Positions 40,501 through 48,930 of a stretch of 64,000 nucleotides of DNA are shown here, piece by piece. The translations under genes were made by a program, and so were the position numbers. This stretch comes from Pyrocephalus nanus (taxonomy: Eukaryota > Chordata > Aves > Passeriformes > Tyrannidae). The DNA lies in NCBI GenBank assembly GCA_038380795.1, contig CM076262.1, positions 69,584,629-69,648,628 on the forward strand, written 5' to 3'. Positions within the stretch are counted from its first letter, which is position 1. Each line of letters opens with the position of its first letter. The notes beneath the pieces are model-generated. The model did not search any database. It worked only from the letters and a program-made list of their open reading frames with translations, and had not been told where the DNA came from.

Positions 40501-43500
40501 AATTAGGCATATCACCCTGGCACAACATAAGGGTTGGTGTGATCCAACACGTGGACTGGTCTAAAATACTGCTTTTTGACCTTTCATGGCAGAGTAGCCT
40601 TTAAAGCAGGTACTGTTTTGCTTTCAGAATCCTCTGAGAGCTCAGCACAGCAGTAAGTTGGGTGTTAGGGAGGATCAGGCACTTCACATGTGAAGCTGAA
40701 TGTTAAAAACAACAGACATCCCATGGAAACCCCACGCAGCACATAAGGCACGTGTTTTTTTTCCCTGTAGTTTGGATGGGCAAGGGGAAGATGTGGACGA
40801 CATTTTCCTGGTTGCAGAGGTTGTGTTGTGCAACTTCTAAATTCTCTGCAATAGGCCAGAGAATTTTCATGGGAAAACAACATCAATGCAAAAAAAAAAA
40901 AAAAAAATAAATAAATAAAATAAGCAAATAAATGAGATGCAGATTTTTCATCTTGAAGTGATATGCACACACTGAGACCGTATATAGGTAAAAACATATG
41001 TCAAGTTTCACAAACACATCTAAGTTGTATTACTGGAAATAATTTCTGAAGGCTCAATCCCCATATTCTCGTGTAACATGTTCCCACAGCAGCTGTCACA
41101 CCAACACCCATTGCACAGCTTGCAGCGTGAGCAGAGGAATACAGATCTGCTGATTTTTTTTTTTTTTTGTGCAAATGCTTTTGTTTTTCTTTAAATCAGC
41201 TCGAAAACTTGCGAGAAAAATTGAAAAGCTGAGTTGAAAAATCTCAGAGCAAAAAAAAACACTTCCAGAGGTTGGTTTGTACACCGGATTTCAGTGGTTT
41301 CACAAAGGGGGAAGGCAAGGGCTTTCCAGAAATGACTAATGGGCTTGAAAACAGTGGCAGAATTTACCACTCTTCTTGTCAGTGGCAACCCAGCCATCTC
41401 ATAAGCACAGGGATGCCAGATTATGACGAGTCTAGAGAGGACCTAAAGGAGCTGAAATGTGAAAGGACAAATGTGAAGCTGCACAGAGGACCAAGGAAGA
41501 CCTAATGCAGAAGAAAAGGAGCACCCCCGTGGCTAAAACAGTTTACTGTGGGCTCAGATGTTAACAGGTCTGTGTGAAACCTCTTCATGGTTGCCTCCAA
41601 GATCACTAATGCAGGTGGTTTTGAACAAGCACAAAGCCTTCACCTCCCAGAAGTTAAGGACAAAACTTGAGTGCATGTAAACAGGGCTTTCACCCACGAC
41701 AATCATGTAAATAAAAGGTGCCTTTGTTCCCCTTTTTATGTCTCCTTCTCCCTTCTTTGTTACTATTCTATTCATTGGAAGGAGGCAAAAGCAATCCCGC
41801 TGGTATTCAAGAAACATTATTTACAATTTCTGCATGAGGAGGAAGAACAGATCAGATCATGGTACATGTTCCAATTGATTTGGCCTCTTTTTTTATTTGC
41901 ACAAGCGTCTCCAATAGCATTAATCATTCATGAGAGATTGCTAAACTCTTCTGAGGAACCATTTTCTAAGGACAGCTTATTTTCAACTACTTGTTCAGGT
42001 GCTAAATTTCTATCATGTAGTTGATTGTCCAAGCCCTCCAGTACCATAATTTCTTTGTGGTTAGAAGTTGAAACAGCATATTGTTGAGTGCCAAGTGGAT
42101 AGGAATAAATAACTTACTTTCAGCCCAGTAAAAAACATTCGGTTTTTAAGACCAGGAAACAAATTCCTGAGTGCCCAGGAGCTGCCTGAATATTCACAGA
42201 AAGCAGCTGAGCCTCGACAAATCAACCTGCATCTGGCATTTTCATCTGTAAAAGCATTTCTGAACCCGCATTTGTTTGTTTCTACTTTTGCTACCATTTG
42301 CCAGCTCTATAAATAAAAGATGGTTGTGTGTAGCTGTAATATAACTAACCAGTGCTAACACTCAGCTCACTTTACTGTTTGCAGTTCAGTAGGATCTAAA
42401 AAACCCAATCACAGACCATAATACACTGCCCCAAAAAACTGAGTGTTTGCTCACCATCCCGATACATGTTACTTTTCTGATTCTTTTTATATAATCTATT
42501 TTGTGCCAAATAATGTTCATAAGCATTCACTAAATAGACACACAGCGTTCAGTGCTGAGTTTTTTAGCTGCAGAAATCTCAACCTGTTTTGTAAATTATT
42601 AAATCATATTAAATACCAAAAATGTGAACAAGATGTTTATTTGTTCAGTCTTCCTAAAGGAAAGGAGTTCCCTTTAAGAAATGAAAAAACAGCCTTCTGA
42701 TCTAAAGATAAGGCTGCTTTTGTCTTTAATAAACACAATAAAATGGTGCAGACATCTTTACTCCCTATAAAAATATTTTACAGTAGAATTTTATACTTAA
42801 TTTATTTGTAATAGCTTTTACTGTTTTGCTCTTCCTTCTGGCTCTAAACTTTATGGCAGGTTTCATTTTGTAATTATAATTCTCCACTTTACGTTACAAG
42901 TAAATCATCTAGAGCAGTTAATTTTACTGATGTTGTCATTATATAAGAAGTCAGAAACAAACACAGTATTTTAATCACTCTTTAAGCACTTGGCATTTTC
43001 GGCACATCAGAACGAGAGTAAGTTGTCGGATGGGTGCCCACACTATTTTATTTATTGAGATGATTTTTCCCTTGTATGTAGCTGTAATATAACTAACCAA
43101 ACAGTGTATGTTGGACAGACAGGGGCTGGGTGTTCCCAACAGCTCTGTGCATCAATATGCAACTGCACAAAGCAAACAAACGTTATTAAGATTGCAGAAA
43201 GTATCATCTCGTTTTTTATTACCACTGCTTGTTGTTCATTTCTCTTTTTAATACCTAAGTATTATGTATTACACTTGTGGAGCAATCTTTCTCCCCTCCT
43301 TTAACAAAGTACTCTGCAAACGGGCTGATTTTGTATCATCACAGCAATTATTATTAGAGAGGCAGCAGTTCCTCAAATTCCTCCTGACTGCTCCATCAAA
43401 CACCGCATTGACAGGGCAACGATGTGCCCCGGGAGGCTGCCCTGGGGCTAAAATACTCACATCTGCACATGTGGGGGCTGGAAACGCCCCTGGTTGATGT

Positions 43501-43612
43501 TGTAGAAGGTGAAAGCCTGCGTGGGGTTGGAGCTGTACTCGTCCACCTCGATGATGAGCCGGCTGTGCTGGTGCCTGCGGGCTGCCATGATGTGCGACTG
43601 GGCGAAGGCCAT
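771..43612 (-). CDS. MPPED1: MPPED1, metallophosphoesterase domain-containing protein 1 (whole CDS, six coding exons)
   Basis: The joined exons 43461-43612, 38219-38400, 25196-25421, 8718-8833, 4195-4308 and 771-889 give 302 codons plus stop with every junction in phase. The length equals the human 326-residue form minus its 24-residue N-terminal extension. The protein is a calcineurin-like metallophosphoesterase, a two-metal phosphodiesterase fold. Visible motifs are S72-D73-T74-H75, G93-D94-F95, G124-N125-H126-E127, T220-H221-G222 and G259-H260-I261-H262. Stretches such as PHDAPKPPGYTRFVC and LPRGQALLEKWNLIP match MPPED1 rather than its paralogue MPPED2. H260 is retained, whereas mammalian MPPED2 has Gly at the equivalent position and weak activity. 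The family hydrolyses phosphodiesters such as cyclic nucleotides in vitro; the physiological substrate of MPPED1 is not established. The human gene is mainly expressed in brain. No signal peptide or membrane segment is visible, so a soluble intracellular protein is inferred. Confidence 0.97.
3826..3912 (+). repeat. Ancient MIR/L2-like interspersed repeat
   Basis: 'cctacccattttaaaaacac', 'agaaaaactgaaacacagag' and 'agcttgcatgaattatctta' parallel the MIR block 'ccattttacagatgaggaaactgaggcacagag...'. Similarity is visible but weak; family assignment is tentative. Confidence 0.45.
3962..4050 (+). repeat. Ancient MIR/L2-like interspersed repeat next to MPPED1 exon 6
   Basis: 'cacagtaatcctccctgtga', 'aggaagcatcaccctctttc' and 'atagatgtggaaactgaaag' follow the MIR core order (taatcctcacaaca.., gaggtaggt.., attttacagatgaggaaactgag). 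It ends about 145 bp from the exon 6 donor. Confidence 0.5.
4195..4308 (-). CDS. MPPED1: MPPED1 exon 6 (coding, residues 226-264)
   Basis: This 114-nt exon has acceptor ccttttccaaag and encodes FLDWVPKKMQRVGC, then a helix segment, then V257-F258-G259-H260-I261-H262-E263. H260 and H262 form the last metal-binding GHxH motif. H260 is the residue replaced by Gly in mammalian MPPED2. The donor is gtcaga, a GT site with an unusual C at +3; the phase fits exactly with the next exon, so the boundary is secure. The exon contains no ATG-initiated ORF of its own length and is easy to miss by ORF scanning. Confidence 0.95.
4309..8717 (-). other. MPPED1 intron 5
   Basis: A/T-rich intronic sequence with homopolymer tracts (for example T-rich 5851-5869 and A-rich 7202-7221). 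A stretch at about 5990-6190 is rich in TAAT/ATTA cores but has no coding potential. I see no clear transposable element or RNA gene. Confidence 0.85.
8718..8833 (-). CDS. MPPED1: MPPED1 exon 5 (coding, residues 187-226)
   Basis: This 116-nt exon lies between a good polypyrimidine acceptor (ctcctcctctcttggcag) and donor gtaaga. It encodes QPWFYGWGFNLPRG and ends in T220-H221-G222-P223-P224. H221 is the metal-binding histidine of the fourth phosphoesterase motif. Relative to the human sequence as I recall it there are conservative changes (Asp for Glu, Ile for Val) just before that motif. Confidence 0.97.
10171..10482 (+). mobile_element. CR1 LINE fragment (3' end)
   Basis: Plus-sense match to the conserved CR1 3' region of birds. 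It contains 'tctcttctcccaggtaaca', 'gataggacaagaggaaatgg', 'caggggagatttagattgga', 'catccctgga' and 'ggccttttccaacctaaa'. It is 5'-truncated and has no poly-A tail, as expected for CR1. Its divergence suggests an old insertion. Confidence 0.92.
11000..11142 (+). mobile_element. tRNA-Ile-derived SINE with CR1 tail (TguSINE1-like)
   Basis: The left part (11000 to about 11065) resembles a tRNA-Ile gene: the anticodon-arm-like 'gtgctaataatgccaagg' is followed by a B box, ggttcaatccc, at 11051-11061. The right part (about 11075-11142) is the CR1 3' end, with 'ttggacttgatgatcc', 'ttgtgggtcc' and 'attctgtgattctgtga'. This composite matches the architecture of the songbird SINE mobilised by CR1. The A-box half is degenerate. 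Family assignment is from memory. Confidence 0.7.
16178..16371 (+). mobile_element. CR1 LINE fragment, internally deleted
   Basis: The left part (to about 16321) matches CR1 ORF2 upstream sequence ('aggatggccaaggaggatct', 'gaggtactcaatgacttctt', 'agccccctgagctgaaagac'). It then jumps directly to the CR1 3' end ('ggtgcttagaggtattttcc', 'aacctaa', 'tatgattgg'). Most of the reverse-transcriptase region is missing, either by deletion or from the original insertion. Confidence 0.8.
21256..21412 (-). mobile_element. CR1 LINE 3' fragment, minus orientation
   Basis: The plus strand reads the reverse complement of the CR1 3' end: 'agaatcacggaaacgttgct', 'agaccttcagtccagcc', a diverged middle, then 'aacacctgaaggatgga' and 'ctctgccacctctctgg'. 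It is 5'-truncated and diverged. Confidence 0.75.
21861..21922 (+). mobile_element. Short CR1 3'-end remnant
   Basis: The 3' signature of CR1 is clear: 'gaaggttggaccagacgacc', followed by 'gtggtcccttccaacctt'. Only about 60 bp remain. Confidence 0.75.
22412..22428. repeat. (TG)n microsatellite
   Basis: A run of tg units within intron 4, followed by further imperfect tg sequence to about 22440. Confidence 0.9.
24750..24815. repeat. Imperfect tandem duplication, about 23-bp unit
   Basis: 'ttaaatattgtctgtaaatt' is followed by 'tttaaatattatctgtaaat' and then by partial units 'tatctgtgatctgctaatta'. Looks like local slippage duplication. Confidence 0.6.
25196..25421 (-). CDS. MPPED1: MPPED1 exon 4 (coding, residues 112-187)
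   Basis: This 226-nt exon has acceptor cgctgttttag and donor gtaagc; it finishes G112 and starts W187. It contains the G124-N125-H126-E127 motif, where Asn and His are metal and phosphate ligands in this family. It then gives a conserved segment reading SVSKLKPESYENVQSLLTN that leads into a beta-strand region ending in YGSPW. Residues match MPPED1 (QEFMADLIKQDFYYF) rather than MPPED2. Confidence 0.97.
28306..28783 (+). mobile_element. CR1 LINE fragment (about 480 bp)
   Basis: Plus-sense CR1 sequence. It includes 'cacttgtgagatcccctctg', 'agaactgtcaggatggct', 'gtgttcagcccagagaagg', 'ctctgaccagccctgctttg' and the 3' end 'aggctggactcaactcccct', 'ccaacttgagtgattcta'. Open frames over it carry frameshifts relative to ORF2 and are not host genes. 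Confidence 0.85.
32110..32200 (+). repeat. Ancient MIR-like repeat (core region)
   Basis: 'aaagtgctgctctgagaata', 'attaatcctccaacaaatcc', 'atgtggtaggtggatcaagc' and 'atcatctccacaattttaca' reproduce the MIR core in order. It stops at a poly-G run (about 32201-32210). Confidence 0.55.
34194..34260 (-). mobile_element. CR1 LINE fragment, minus orientation
   Basis: 'ggagagatgctccagcc', 'ctgatcattttcttaaccct' and 'cctctggaccag' are the reverse complement of the conserved CR1 segment that ends 'ctggagcatctctcc'. A short remnant. Confidence 0.75.
34503..34538. repeat. Poly-A tract, 36 bp
   Basis: Thirty-six consecutive A. No retrogene or LINE-1-type element was seen to its left, so it is probably an expanded homopolymer and not a retroposon tail. 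Confidence 0.95.
34985..35230 (+). mobile_element. Possible old, diverged CR1 fragment
   Basis: 'gtgtgcagttctggtctcat' followed by 'aaaaggatacaaagaggtac' and 'gatcaaaggcatttaag' parallels the order of motifs in CR1 (order of blocks, spacing). Divergence is high, and the right half has no clear match by eye. Confidence 0.45.
38219..38400 (-). CDS. MPPED1: MPPED1 exon 3 (coding, residues 51-112)
   Basis: This 182-nt exon is bounded by acceptor tttcctacag and donor gtaggt; it completes M51 and starts G112. It encodes the first two metal-binding motifs of the phosphoesterase fold: S72-D73-T74-H75 (the D-x-H motif) and G93-D94-F95, whose Asp bridges the two metals in this family. The sequence VDPVPHDAPKPPGY and the residues D80-P81-I82-Q83 (DPIQ where MPPED2 has DGIQ) discriminate MPPED1 from MPPED2. 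Confidence 0.97.
40291..40371 (-). mobile_element. CR1 (or CR1-tailed SINE) 3' fragment, minus orientation
   Basis: The plus strand reads 'acagaatcatagaatatgct', 'gagctggaaagaacccacaa', 'ggatcatcaagtccctgcac', the reverse complement of the passerine CR1 3' end. Such a short tail fragment could belong to either CR1 or the SINE that shares the tail. Confidence 0.8.
42329..43099. repeat. Pair of 23-bp exact direct repeats (42329-42351 and 43077-43099)
   Basis: The two copies share tgtagctgtaatataactaa plus three more bases, with start points 748 bp apart in intron 2. The flanks differ, except for a few similar bases on the left. Confidence 0.9.
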
Positions 43613-43723
43613 GCTTGCGGCGCGGGGCTCGGCCTCCTCAGGGGATCATGTCTGCTATCTCCCTACGTCCATGGGAGAGCACCAGGACATCTCACCTCAA
43701 CAGCACAGCCCCCTCGGGAACAC
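43461..43723 (-). CDS. MPPED1: MPPED1 exon 2: end of 5' UTR and first coding exon (coding part 43461-43612)
   Basis: The start codon is at 43610-43612, with A at -3 and G at +4 (good Kozak context). An in-frame TGA at 43646-43648 lies 36 nt upstream, so this exon cannot carry the longer N-terminus of the human form. The coding part gives residues 1-50 plus two bases of M51: an N-terminal MAFAQSHIMAARRHQHSR segment, then the EVDEYSSNPTQAF region typical of MPPED1/2. A second in-frame Met (M9) could serve as an alternative start. The exon ends at 43461, followed by a consensus donor (gtgagt). The 5' limit at 43723 is set by a strong acceptor, a pyrimidine tract ending ctgctttcag. The leader contains two short upstream ORFs and the exon is CpG-rich. 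Confidence 0.93.
43638..43690 (-). promoter_or_regulatory. Two short upstream ORFs in the MPPED1 leader
   Basis: In exon 2, upstream of the MPPED1 start, ATG at 43688-43690 opens an 11-codon ORF (MSWCSPMDVGR, stop TAG at 43655-43657). A second ATG at 43647-43649 opens a 3-codon ORF (MIP, stop TGA at 43638-43640). Both end before the MPPED1 ATG at 43612. Upstream ORFs of this kind commonly lower translation of the main frame; that they do so here is inference. Confidence 0.6.
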
Positions 43724-44120
43724 CTGAAAGCAGAGGGGAGACATGGAACGTAACTGTTTGGGCTGCTTGGAAATCGCTTTGTTCAACGCGACGGAGGTGA
43801 AAGGGAGACAGGGAGGGACAAACGCTCCTCCAAGGACTCTGCACAAACCTTTCCAACTCAGCTACTTGATGAACATGCTTTAGTTGGAGAGCATGGACTG
43901 AAAGTAAACTTGCTAAAGAACTTGCTCAAATACTTCAGACATTTAATACAAACCTAAAAGATGAGACGGTCATTCAGAAAGGCAACACAACCATTGACTT
44001 TCTTGTTTACTGCACTGCTGAATGTTTATTGCCCATCTTCCCACAAAAAAAAAAACAAACCTGAAAGTGGCTGTACACCACAAAAATGCCAGTTAATTAA
44101 ACAAGAACCAGTTTAACCCC

Positions 44121-44243
44121 AAGATTAGCTCAGTGCTGATATTGCCAAGGTATGGGTTCAACCCCTGGAGGGGAACATTCACTGAAGACCTGGACTTCAA
44201 ATCCCTTCCAAGTCAGAACATTCTGTGATTTTGTGATTCTGTG
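44121..44243 (+). mobile_element. tRNA-Ile-derived SINE with CR1 tail, deleted copy (TguSINE1-like)
   Basis: It starts with 'gattagctcag' (A-box/D-arm of tRNA-Ile). A missing block of about 15 bp follows, then 'tgctgatattgccaagg' (anticodon arm) and a B box, ggttcaacccc, at 44155-44165. The 3' half is a CR1 end: 'acctggacttcaaatccctt', 'ccaagtcagaacattctgtg' and two 'ttctgtgattttgtga'-type repeats. It has the same architecture as the copy at 11000-11142, but each copy preserves a different half of the promoter. Confidence 0.7.
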
Positions 44244-45727
44244 AACCAGATCTTCCCAAAGTCTGTGACATTTATTGCAGGGAATCACTGCAAGTGGTTA
44301 TTTACACCAAAAAACCAGAGCAAACGGCCTCCTCTGCACTTGCTCCTGCTTTTGTAGTATCACTGAGGGAACTCTGGGCACAAATATGAAATCCTCCCCC
44401 CCTTCAAACATTTTTCAGTCAGTACTAGCCCAGCTTTCTGGATTCACTGGAAAACAAAGTGATTCCAGGGCTAACACACAGTTAAATGTTACTAAATATT
44501 AAAAATGTAAAATCCATACAGGTTTTATGTTTGGGAATAAATTTTTCCCTGAAGGTTATGCAAGTCTAGAACAGCAGCACTGAAAATGAGTAGAGAAAGA
44601 GCCAAGTGAAACCAACTGGAATGCAAAGAGTATCCCCTAGAAACAGCAGAAAGTAATTTGAATGTGAATTTTACTTTTATTTCCCAGCTTTAATAAAAAA
44701 TGGATTATAAGCTATAAAGGTGGGTATTTTCACAGTATAATTTTACATCCTTTTTAAAAGTTGTCTGACTTAAATATTTGCTTTCATGCAAGCAAGGGCT
44801 CTTTTCTTCTAGGGAATACAAGCAATTTGCTTCAGAAGATGTATTTCATAAAAAGCCACGCTAGAATGCAGCAATTCACTTAATATGTGCGGTTTCTGGA
44901 AAGCAGGACTGGAAGTATTTTCTGTGACCTTGCTGATGTGCCTTACTTCCATTCTGAGGGGACCACTGCCAGGAGTGATGGATGAGGGAGGCCTTCGCAG
45001 TCACTCGAAGTTTTAAAGCTATTTACAGGTACTTAGGTCCGATTCGGTTTTAGTGGCAGTCAAGCACCTAAACATCTTTATAAACCTGGGTTTCAGTCCT
45101 TTGCTTGACTACTACAGAGGCTGAGCACTCCAAGAAGTGGTGGCGTGTTTTTGTTTGGGGAAATCTCGTTCCCGGGGAGCTGAAAGGAGAGATTCCGCTT
45201 GGTTTTGTTCGTGGCTGAATGGCTGTAAAATGATGACAACTTGCTGTCACTAACGAGCCGCAGGAAAACAGCCGGAGAATAAAGGAGCGGATTCCTTCGT
45301 GCCCTCCCCTAGAACTGAGGGGTAAGGAAATGCTGGAGTGACAACGGGGAAAGATTTGGGATTTCAAACACAAGAAGCGCCACAAAGGAATGTGCCAGAG
45401 CAGGGGGGGGGGGGAAGGGAGGCACAATCCTGGTAAGAATACTCAAGTACAAATTGCTGCATTTAGGAAATAAGAAATTATGACAGCAGATGTGGAGAAC
45501 CCTCCCCAAGGAGCTTCCTGTATTAAATGATGCATTTGCAAAGAAGTTTGAATAGGCAAGGTCAGAGATTTTATAGGGGGCAAACTGTTCTAAGTGAACC
45601 CACTTCTGGTTTGAAAGAAACTATTAGAAACTGGTGACCTCTAGAAATATTCTCCAGTAAGATAAATAATTTATGATTCCACAGCTCTACAGAAGGGGTT
45701 TGAACTACCTGGAAAACACAGCCTTTC

Positions 45728-45785
45728 TTTTATAGTTCAGGGATTATGCCCACTTTACACATGACTGAACTGTGGTTCCAAAGGT
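45728..45785 (+). repeat. Possible MIR/L2-like remnant
   Basis: 'gggattatgcccactttaca', 'catgactgaactgtggttcc' and 'aaaggtcc' have the order and spacing of the MIR 3' core. Short and diverged. Confidence 0.35.
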
Positions 45786-46025
45786 CCTTGGGGACCTGGG
45801 ATTTCCCTTTGGCCTCGGGAAGTTCTCAGGAGTTCACAGCAGCTGAGAAAGGAGCTGAACAGAAGTTCACCCTACATACATGAAAGAAATGGGAAGACAA
45901 CATATTCCACTTGAGGTAAGGGAAAAAAAAGGAGGAAAGGGAGAAAAATGTACGTGATAGCACTGCTAAGCCTTCTACTCAGTGACAGTCACCCAACCCT
46001 GGACATATAAAAAGCTTAAAGACTG

Positions 46026-46200
46026 GGGAAGGGAAGGGAAGGGAAGGGAAAGGAAGGGAAGGGAAGGGAAGGGAAGGGAAGGGAAGGGAAGGGAAGGGAA
46101 GGGAAGGGAAGGGAAGGGAAGGGAAGGGAAGGGAAGGGAAGGGAAGGGAAGGGAAGGGAAGGGAAGGGAAGGGAAGGGAAGGGAAGGGAAGGGAAGGGAA
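46026..46200 (+). repeat. (GGGAA)n pentanucleotide microsatellite, 35 units
   Basis: Thirty-five consecutive 5-bp units occupy exactly 175 bp. All are gggaa except the sixth (46051-46055, aggaa), leaving 29 uninterrupted perfect units to the right. The run gives open frames on both strands with no stop codon; these are artefacts of the repeat. The length at this locus is presumably polymorphic. Confidence 0.98.
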
Positions 46201-48930
46201 AAGGACAGATCTTGAAACAAAAACAAGTAGAAATCAGGTATGTGACACACAGACTCAGTAAGCAGAACTCAATGGCTCAATTCAAGCTCATTTCAGAAAC
46301 ACACACAGATGCCTTTGAACCTTACCTTTCAGTCTATGGTTTTCCTCCTGCATAAGTGCCTGGCTGACTACTGACACTCCTGGTGTGACAGAACAAGCTG
46401 TCTCTTTGCAGCTTGAGTGATAACCAGACTGACACCCATTACTCCCCTCTTTCTGCTTCCATTTCCAGTAGTCCCCCCAACCGGAACTTTTCCTTTCTTT
46501 TTAATATTCTGAAATGTATTCCTTTCCCAAACCAGGGTATAAAATGCAGCAGGGAAATAATTATCTGCTTCTACAGCGTGCAAGTTTTAAAATTATATGC
46601 CCAGCATTACCAACACAGAGAGCTAAGACTCAAATCCCCACAGCAACAACATGCTAACCATCCTCTTCCCCCAGACTTATGGAGCTGCGGGATGTCTGCC
46701 AGGGAAAAACAGAGGAATGTAAAAAGGACTGCAAGAACATGAATACTAAAATAAATATCACAAACCTGGCTGTTGGAATCACAGACTGAGAAAAAGCTAT
46801 TAAATCAGCTAAGCCATCTTCTTACCCACGGCAGGAATGTTCTCCATGCATTATTTGCCTGCTGCTTTCTCCAGCAGGTGCTCAGAGGGGCCCCAAAGCC
46901 CCCTGTGTGCAGTGGACACTGCCCCACAGCCTTCAGGGGCTTCATATCAGGCCACAAAAATATGTGCAGTGAAACATCTCTCCTGAGGAATTACTGGACT
47001 AGGCAGGTGCTTGAACCCACACATATTTAATTCCTTTGGTGAGGGCCTCCATCAAATCTTTGTAGTAATATTTTTTTTAAACTTTCTCAGCCTGAAATTT
47101 CTGGCATTGTATTTCACACTATTCTTGTGTAGCAAGCATAAATACTTCCCTCTTTTACATGAATTTTCCAGCCTTTTTGTGCATCCTATTTATCTTTTTT
47201 TTGCTTTGTGCATTTCAAGGCAATGTTTTATTTTAATCTCACTTCTCCACTCACAGATTTTGCTTTATTCTAGGTTCATCCTTCAGTTCACTCCTATGTC
47301 CACTGACTTCACTATATCTCATTCCATTGTCCCCACTGTTCTCTCCATCCTCTACCCTTTGTCTCAAGTCTAAAAACACCACTGAGGCTTCTTGAAAACA
47401 ATTCCAGCAACACACAGGATGAATCTAGGCTTGAAAACAACATGGCTCAGGCAGATGTCGCTGAAATAATAATTAGAAACCGAGATAAAATATTGATGAC
47501 GATCATTATAATAATAAAAAAAAAAAAAGTGTCATAAATTAAGAGAGAAAACCATAAGGGCTCTTTGCTGCATTACAAAACATCTGGAGGTCAAGAAGAA
47601 CAGCATGACTGTAGCACATCCCAGCAAGAGCTGAAAAGGGGCATTGCCAAATTTTGCACCAACAGTGAGACAGCACAAAGAAAGAAGACAACTCTGGGAC
47701 TCCCAGCAGTACCAAGGTCAGTGGCAAAGTGGTAGCTCCAGAAAACGTCTTAGTTTTGCTCACACAATCTGACAAGCTGGGATTTGGGGAGGCAACGAAG
47801 AAACAAAATGTAGTATCAAAAAAAAATAGGGAAAAAAAGGGCATTTTCATGCAGCTATAAAACATCAAAGCCGTGTTTTATTTCAGGGAAAGCCAGTAAG
47901 ACAAGAGCAGTAAAATACCTTAAAGAGGAGCCTGAGAGTTTGTGATGGACCACATGCTTCTTGTGCAAATCACTGTCAACCAGAAACCCTTCCAAGAGCT
48001 TTAACAATGGTTCAGATATTCCCTATACTACAGTGCTCTTCATAAACTGTCAGATCATCCTTTACACCAGGAAATAAACCCTTTATTTAAACCCCCAAAA
48101 AAGGCACTACAGAGTATTCTGCAGCAATGGTCCCAATTGTCATAGTAACATTTCTATAACCACCAGTGATTGGCTTCAGTATCAAAAATTACTATTTTCG
48201 TTTTAACCCCCAGAAGACTGACCATGAGTTAAGTGAACACACTGAAAATAGTAAAGCAATCACTGGTAAAGCAATCACATACTATGAGAAATAGGGTTTT
48301 TGCTGTTTAAAATACCCATTTTAGATACCTCAGATGGAGGCCAATCAATGGAATTAGTCTGCTATCTTCAGTTCTGCCACTGGGAAATGAATGCTGAAAT
48401 AATCCTAAAAAGGCATTATTCTGTGGGAAAGGATGAGCCAGGCAAATCACTCTGCAGATGAAAGCCTTTCCAAAGGGATACACTCTCCTCTCCCTCCTCT
48501 TCATTTTCTGAAACAGAAAGCAGGTCCTGGGAACCCAAAACCGCTGAGTCTCCCCTTGGCAGACTGCTCTGCTCACTTGACAACTGAGGACTTGAAAGTG
48601 AGGGCAGCACAATCAAATGTCATCGAGACTCTTGCAGATTTTCGGTTTGATCATGCACACTTCTCCTTGATGGAATCATTAGGCTTTCTAAATAAACATG
48701 GTTTCTTGTAGATGGAAACGTTTTCCCCTTGCATTTAAAAATAAACAAATAAAACTAACGTGTGTTGACGTGAAATATGCACTTCTAAGCCCTTTTCCCA
48801 AAGCAAACACTTCATGCACCTGCAATTTGTGTCAATGAGAACTAAACAATAGCGTTAAAAGATGAACAAGCTCCTCTTGGATATCTGAATTACAACCTCA
48901 CAACCTCCGGTGCCTTTTAAGGTCTGAAGT

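Larger units (their letters stand above)
38401..43460 (-). other. MPPED1 intron 2 (5.1 kb)
   Basis: A/T-rich intron with a minus-oriented CR1 3' fragment at 40291-40371, an A-rich stretch grading into AAAT repeats at about 40890-40935, and a 23-bp exact direct repeat at 42329-42351 and 43077-43099. I see no coding exon. Confidence 0.85.

Noticed and set aside
771..43612. MPPED2 as the identity of the gene
   Set aside because: Residues at many diagnostic positions (PHDAPKPPG, DPIQMPYGDVLIH, GHIHEG, YVNASVCTVNYQP) match MPPED1 and not MPPED2.
45975..46250. Open frames of repeating Gly-Arg-Glu-Gly-Lys or Leu-Pro-Phe-Pro-Ser units
   Set aside because: Translation of the (GGGAA)n microsatellite; a stop-free repeat is not a gene.
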